Assembly (NCBI GenBank): GCA_003439945.1
Contig: QVRM01006590.1
Location: 123,501-187,500, forward strand
Source: Dermanyssus gallinae
Taxonomy: Eukaryota; Arthropoda; Arachnida; Mesostigmata; Dermanyssidae
Direction: 5' to 3'
DNA: 64,000 nt
Shown here piece after piece: positions 58,086 to 64,000 of this stretch. Made by a program: the position numbers and the translations under genes. The notes beneath the pieces were generated by a model that saw nothing but the letters and a program-made list of their open reading frames with translations, made no database searches and had not been told where the DNA came from. Positions within the stretch are counted from its first letter, which is position 1. Each line of letters starts with the position of its first letter.

Positions 58086-58576
58086 GCTCTTAACAACACA
58101 TTTTTGTGACAGCGTGGAATGGACAAGCACAGAAGGCACGTGCGCCAAAGTTAGTCATATTTTCTAATGCGTTACATGTACACTCCATGAAATGTTCAAA
58201 TATAATAAATAGTTCCTCGCACCCGGGATTGAGGATGCGATCGAGCATACCCGAATAAAGTATTGGGCACTAGCTACCCAGGTTATGTCTCAACGGAAAT
58301 CTGGCAAGAATGATCTGGGAATATCAAAATTAAATACCAAACGTGCCTGAGATAGAGAGAGATAACGAGCACCCAAGAGTGAATAATAGCGACATATGAC
58401 TGCTAGCAATGTCGTGCGACGATCACTTAGTTTTCCAACTGTAGATGACGGTCGTTTGCTAGTTTCAAAGCGTCTATTATCGCAGGCTCTGCGTAAGGGC
58501 AGATGTTGGTAATTCTCTACAAGCATCGCGTACCTGTGGATACAAATTCTAGAGCCGCTAAAGAAACTTAGCCATC

Positions 58577-58579
<3 letters not shown>

Positions 58580-58616
<37 letters not shown>
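58580..58616. repeat. (TA)n microsatellite
   Basis: A perfect TA run of about 37 bases. Confidence 0.95.
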
Positions 58617-58618
<2 letters not shown>

Positions 58619-60754
58619 TGGTGGATGTGTGAATCAACGAAATGTGTACATGTACCGTCATTCGCTCCTTGCTTCGCGTTCCCTACGTTTCGATATAGTG
58701 ATGAAACTGAACGCTAGATGGCGCTATGAGGTTCACATATCGTTCGGCCGATGACGCTGCAGACGATACCAAACAAGTCGTTACTACTTAACAAAAACTA
58801 AATACTCAAATCGATATTGTTAGAATAACGTATTGTTTGTTTTATAACAAAGTTCACCTATCCGTTTGTGTTACATATGAAATTATTATATATATAATTA
58901 ATGAAATTATATATATATATAATCACGTTGTAATAATATAAAAATAAACAATGGAGAACGAAACAAATCGAAAAAGTTTAGGCCGGTTTTACTTTGTACG
59001 CATTAGAGAACCCTTGAAAGTTTATGTAATTATTAGCTTATATTAATTATACTTCTAGATGTATGACTATATATGTGTATACCCGCTGCAATATATATAT
59101 ATATATATATATATATCCGTATGTAACGTAAATTATGTATGCAAAAGAGTCTATGGCACGTGCACGCCAGTGCACCTTGTATAAGAATGCTGGACTCTGA
59201 ATTATCCTCAATTAAAAATATATCGCAGGTGGCTTTGTGGTTTCTGTCACTGACTAAACGTCGGCTTATGGCATTGAAAGCACATACATATATCGACGGC
59301 TGAAGCTGCGGCGGGATGGAACCTGTTGAGCAGTGCTGTTCACCTATCTTCAGCAACGCGTGAGTGAAGTGCAACGCAACGATGTTTACGTGGATACGTG
59401 CTCTAGTTGAACACACGTAGGGTTGTTTCTAGTTAGCGCCTTTCAAATCGCACCAATCAAATGGTGTCATATTGTTGACGTACAACATGGCGCACATAAA
59501 GAAAACGTCGCCCCACTTTCTCCATGTAGGCAGCTAGCTACGCATGACAGCACGGCAGTTACCGTATCCGGCAGTTGCCGTATACAAGCACATAGCCAGG
59601 TGGAATGTAAAACTCCAAACATCGACCATACACTGTTACGAAGAACAAATGTTTCAGCCTTTGACCAACGGAGAAGCAACACACACCCAAACGACCAACG
59701 TCGTTCATCAGTTAATGAGCTAGTGAACTTCATATTACTGGAAGGACTGCTTCCTTCGAACACCGTGCGTTACGTTGTTTCCACTTGTTTGCTTACGGTC
59801 GACAAGCAGTGAGATGGCGTTTGACTGCCAGACCTGCTTTGAATAGGAAGCTACCTCAGAGGCCTCTAGCCAAGAACATCAGTATCAACAACAACACCAC
59901 CACCCCCACCACATATACTTACGTTTGCTTGTCTTGCTATATTCGGCGTTCTCTCGAAGAACTCCTATTACTACAGCCACTTCTGTTACGGACCTCTATT
60001 ACTGCTATTCTGCGCGCTACGGAATCGGGAAGCAGAAGCAGCAGCAAGCATGCTTCGCACAGCGGTGACCTGTCTGCTTTCTCATCACGGCCACAGGGCT
60101 TCTTGCCTGCCCCGCCGGGCCGGGCCAGGCTAGCCTCCGGGTCCCCCCTTCCCGAACTGAACCGCTGCTATCATATGCCCTTTTTGTACGGCGCATTAGG
60201 CTATAGTCAGCCCAGATGGACAGACCAGCGAATGGACGCGCTATGGACAAGACGGGCTTGTTCTCTTCCTAGATCCTCCTTGCCTCCGTGTCCGTTGTTG
60301 TTGTCGCTGTCATCGGTGTTGTAATTGTTGTTGCCGTCGTTGCTGTTGTGATCGGTGTGGTTATTGTTGCTGTTGTTGTTGTCGCATCTTCTTTTTCGTG
60401 CTTGTGTCGTTCTCGTCCAAGAAGAAGGTGGAGAAAGAGGGGAAGAAGAAAAAAGCCACCAGAGAAGAAGCTGGAAAAAGAGGGGAAAGAGAAGAAAGCC
60501 ACCAGAGAAGAAGCTTTCTCATCCTGTGAGCAACATGAAGGGAAAGCACCGCGACATACGAAGAGGCGGACGAACGCCTTGCCTTGTGACCAGAGCTTGG
60601 ATGTGGAAGCCGCGTTAGTGGTGGTGGTGGGGGTGTTAGTTGGCGGAAGGGCCGGCCAGCCAGAGGATGGCCGTGGTGGATGGATGCTTCGGACGTGCAA
60701 GGACTTGCGGCCACTTCGCTCGGGTTTGCAAGGCCCGCTTATCTCTCTCTCCCC

Positions 60755-60782
<28 letters not shown>
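60755..60782. repeat. (TA)n microsatellite
   Basis: A TA run of about 28 bases after a CT-rich stretch. Confidence 0.95.
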
Positions 60783-60786
<4 letters not shown>

Positions 60787-61157
60787 CTCCCCTTCACCGT
60801 TCCCACACAAAATGGCTCTCCTAGATGGCTGCTGCCACTATATCCACCTCACCCCAGCAGCGCACAACCCGGCGGTCCCCTCCATCCGACCGTGGGCAGC
60901 CGCCGCTGTCGCGGCCGCCGCAACTGTCCGAAGCTGCGACGGGGGAAACCGCCATCCGACCAACAACACATCGGTGCTAGACGACTTCTCTCGTTTTGTC
61001 TTTTTCTCTTGTTCCTTTTTCGCCGCTCTCTGTCGCCGATCTCTTCATCGCGGCACCGCTGAAGCAACACAAACCGTGCCACATATCTTGCAGTTCCACT
61101 GCCACTAGCGCCGTGCAATGAATATGTGCGAATCATAGAGCGAAAGGGCGGGTGATC

Positions 61158-61210
61158 GCGACAACAACAACAGCAACCACAACAACAACAGCAACCACAA
61201 CAACAAGATG
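61158..61210. repeat. CAACAA/CAGCAACCA repeat
   Basis: Two near-identical units GACAACAACAACAGCAACCA and CAACAACAACAGCAACCACA in tandem. Confidence 0.85.
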
Positions 61211-62412
61211 ATAGATACGAGCGAGGCGACGACTGAGTGAAATAGATCACTGGATCTGTCCATAACAAGGCAAATTCCAGCGACGACATAGCATGAGTTT
61301 TGCTCCTTGACAAGCAAGCCCATAGATAGACACAGATCTGGGCACAGTTCTGGGTCCTGCAAACACGAATAGCAAATCAAGTCTAAACAAGGCTGGCCGG
61401 TACAATCGCCTCATCAGGTATATACAGGTCTGCGCGATATTTGATCAATCCATGGGAGATTTGATATCGAGTCTATTGGCTAACGGACAAGGCATTGGTA
61501 GGCTCTCGGACAGACGCTGTGCTTACTACTACTACGTGCAGACAGACGAAGACCTATGCATTGGAGGGGGAGATCCCACGCAGCCCTACATACTAGCCTA
61601 TAACGGCTATCGGTAACGCTTGGCCCTTTCTTCTACGTCTTTGTCTTCTAGGTTCTTTTTCTCCGAACAACACGACATAACGCTACGCGTTCTCCAGCTA
61701 CGCCGCGGTCGATACTACTTGACTCCTGAAGTCCTTTTCGGTGTGCCCTTTCCCCTTCGTCATGCCCCACGCTTGCGCCTTCCTTCTACGTTGCCCTGCA
61801 CTGCATGCCCTCCAGCCGTCGAATGCTGAGAAGCCATCAAATGAGGTCTGCGGAGCATCCGCCCCCGAACGAATACTCCTGAACGGATAAGGCCGCCCGC
61901 GAACAAACGGGCCTCGGGATTGGGATGGCGAATGGAAAAAGTGGATTTTGGCTGGCAAAACGATCCCCCTCCCCATCGCCGTCGACCACCGGCGAATGTC
62001 GATGAAGCTACCGCTGGCACATAGAAAAAATAGGACCACCGCCGCTTCACGCTATTCAGGACGGTCGGACCGTATGATACGAACGACGGACGGCATTCGC
62101 AACGATGATGACGCAACCGACGAGTGCCGACTCCCGTCTGATGGCTGCAGAATTGCCGCGGTGATACCTCTGTTTGTCTGTCCGTCTGCCTGCCTCAAAA
62201 CCCCTCCCTCTCTTCCTTCGAAAAATATAATCTGCAGCTTTAGGTTCTTGACATTTCCCAGGATTCAGCAGCAGCGGCGGCGGCTGACGGGGCGGTTTGG
62301 AACTGAGTTGGCTCGGCTCATAGGCGTAAGCTGCACGACTTTCTTCGCAGAGACAGACACTCTATGTTTATAAATGGCAGCGGGACATTTACGCCATCCT
62401 GCTCTCTGGACT

Positions 62413-62448
<36 letters not shown>

Positions 62449-62449
<1 letters not shown>

Positions 62450-62525
62450 GGCCTACAAAAAAGTTTTTTCGTTTTTTTTTAATGATTCTCTACGGACAAA
62501 ACCAAAAAAACTTTTTTGTAGCCCT
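62449..62525. repeat. Inverted repeat with A/T-rich stem
   Basis: GGGCCTACAAAAAAGTTTTT on the left and AAAAACTTTTTTGTAGCCC on the right pair along about 20 bases with one unpaired base, around a loop of about 35 bases. A TA microsatellite lies just outside the left arm and a short TATATATA outside the right. Confidence 0.8.
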
Positions 62526-64000
62526 ATGTATATATACTGCCAAGCAAGCAGGTATTGACGTATGAGCCGTGCTTTCCAACCATGATGTACATAATGATAC
62601 ACTAAAAAGAGAGTCACATACGTTCGTGCGCGGGCATCGCGGCTAGGAAAGATGGCCTTTGCAAGGTGGCAATTTCGATGTGCTACAGCAATTATTAGGA
62701 AATCGACGTCAAGCATTTGACGTCGTTACAGCACTTAAATAGGATGATGGCCCTTACTTGGAAAATCAGCCAAAAGCTTTTTTTACTTTCGAAGTGCACC
62801 TACAAGAAAAGTTGCCGTTTTTATTCAAAACCACAATTCTTGCCATGCAGAAGTATTTAGTGTCTTCTGCCTACCTGCAGGGATTTACGAGATTTCCGTT
62901 CTCGCCTGCCCGCCAACAAATGCTTAAATAGCAGTAACATTGTTTTGCCATACCGTCATCCGTAGGACATAGCTGTTAATTGAGATAAAGAGATACATTT
63001 TCACACCAAGTGCGTTTACTGGCCGTAGCGGTGATGTTTTTATTCGAAAATTCACGGTCACCCTGCATTATGCCCTTCGATTTGTCTGTTCCGCCCTCTT
63101 TTTGTTCCTCTCTCATTTTGTATGTGATTCCGCTCGTAGAAATCGTAAACAGCCGCCTCGTATTTTCTCCATCTCCTCTTCTTTGTATAATAATCTGTGA
63201 ATGTGTGTAAGAGTGTGCGTGCGCGCGTATTTCGTTCTGTTTCCTTCGCTAGTTTTTTTATCTGTTGTTGTTTTTTTTCTAAAAGCAATCCCTACGCATT
63301 GTGTGCGGCGATTTTCAGCTGCACCTTTATTTCATTTTCGCTCTAGTTTAAAGACACCAGAGCCGGTCAGGCACATCCGCCCAACAGCAAACGCCCAGCA
63401 TCAGCATCAGCAACAGAGTTAAGCAGCCAAGTTCATTCCAATGGGGCTCCCGGGCTCGGGCCCGTATTGCGGGTAGAGAGCGGGCTGGCGGGCGATCACT
63501 GCTGGCCGAGTGGGACGCCTCACCGCCGTCCGCCGTTCATCGTCGAATCGAAGCGCGCTCCACCATTACGTGAAGGTGATTCGTTGGTTTCGCACATATC
63601 GTCGTACATCGCACATCACTGCTGCCATCATTCTAAGCATGCGAAACAGCAGCACAGCCTACAAAGAATGCCTTTGCGCGATGTCTCTCTGTTCGCTGTG
63701 TTTGCGTTTCATACATACATGCATACAGACATATATGAATCCACATACCGCCGATGCCGCCACCCAGTGCAGTGCACATAGAGAGAAAGTGAGAGTGAGA
63801 AAGAGAAAGAGAGCGAAAGAGAGATACAAGGCGAACAGTATACACGCACGCACACATACATTTATATAGAGACCCTCAAAACTATGACCTACCGACCGCC
63901 GAAACTTCGGTGACATGTCAGTCGTGCGTCCGTACGTTTTAGTGTGAACTATAATAGTATCGAAGGCATGGATCTCGTCTAGTCTTGCGACTTCTGCAGC

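Larger units (their letters stand above)
58100..64000. other. Right-end stretch without a supported gene
   Basis: TA runs lie at 58580-58616, 59091-59116, 60755-60782 and 62419-62447. TTG/CAA repeats occur at about 60290-60385 and 61160-61210. GC-rich parts (60080-61100, 61700-62320, 63360-63560) carry chance open frames without recognisable domains. An inverted repeat lies at 62449-62525. Confidence 0.4.

Noticed and set aside
58715..58735. CTAGATGGCGCTATG as a CTCF-like insulator site
   Set aside because: It resembles published arthropod motifs only loosely, and single short matches are expected by chance in 64 kb.
60288..60824. 178-codon plus-strand frame rich in Val and Lys as a membrane protein
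   Set aside because: The Val-rich part is a TTG/GTT repeat and the end runs into a TA microsatellite. It is a product of simple sequence.

Overview
This is eukaryotic, metazoan genomic DNA. There are no prokaryotic operons. Short coding exons are separated by GT...AG introns, (TA)n microsatellites are abundant, and the interspersed repeats are of animal type (mariner, restriction-like-endonuclease and R1-like LINEs, Ty3/gypsy, tRNA-derived SINEs). The formin sequence and the repeat mix suggest an arthropod, perhaps a mite or tick. That is inference, since no species-specific marker is visible.

Left quarter (2567-17672, + strand): the one gene I can support firmly is the 3' two-thirds of an FHOD-family formin (FHOD1/FHOD3, Drosophila Fhos). 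Twelve exons join with matching splice phases into 2961 coding bases, giving 986 residues plus a stop. In order they encode the end of the GBD/FH3 region, a charged linker, a proline-rich FH1 domain, a complete FH2 actin-assembly domain, a basic helix and a C-terminal DAD autoregulatory tail. The N-terminal exons lie upstream of the window. The last exon is very short and easily missed: without it the frame runs into an intronic stop that removes the end of the DAD. A polyadenylation signal follows about 260 bases after the stop. The introns hold microsatellites, SINEs and a decayed mariner whose DNA-binding region is duplicated.

Middle (18-44 kb): a repeat graveyard. It contains a Ty3/gypsy LTR and gag joined head to head with an inverted pol piece, three 3' remnants of a LINE with a restriction-like endonuclease domain, dead pieces of an R1/Jockey-like LINE, several copies of two tRNA-derived SINE families and long (TA)n tracts. 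One copy of SINE family B carries a clear 14-base target-site duplication.

Right part (44-64 kb): mostly GC-richer, CpG-containing, low-complexity DNA with simple repeats, one more SINE and one tRNA-like element. Long open frames here are GC-driven and show no recognisable domain or splice-phase chain, so I do not call them genes. This part may be intergenic, intronic or promoter sequence of a gene outside the window.
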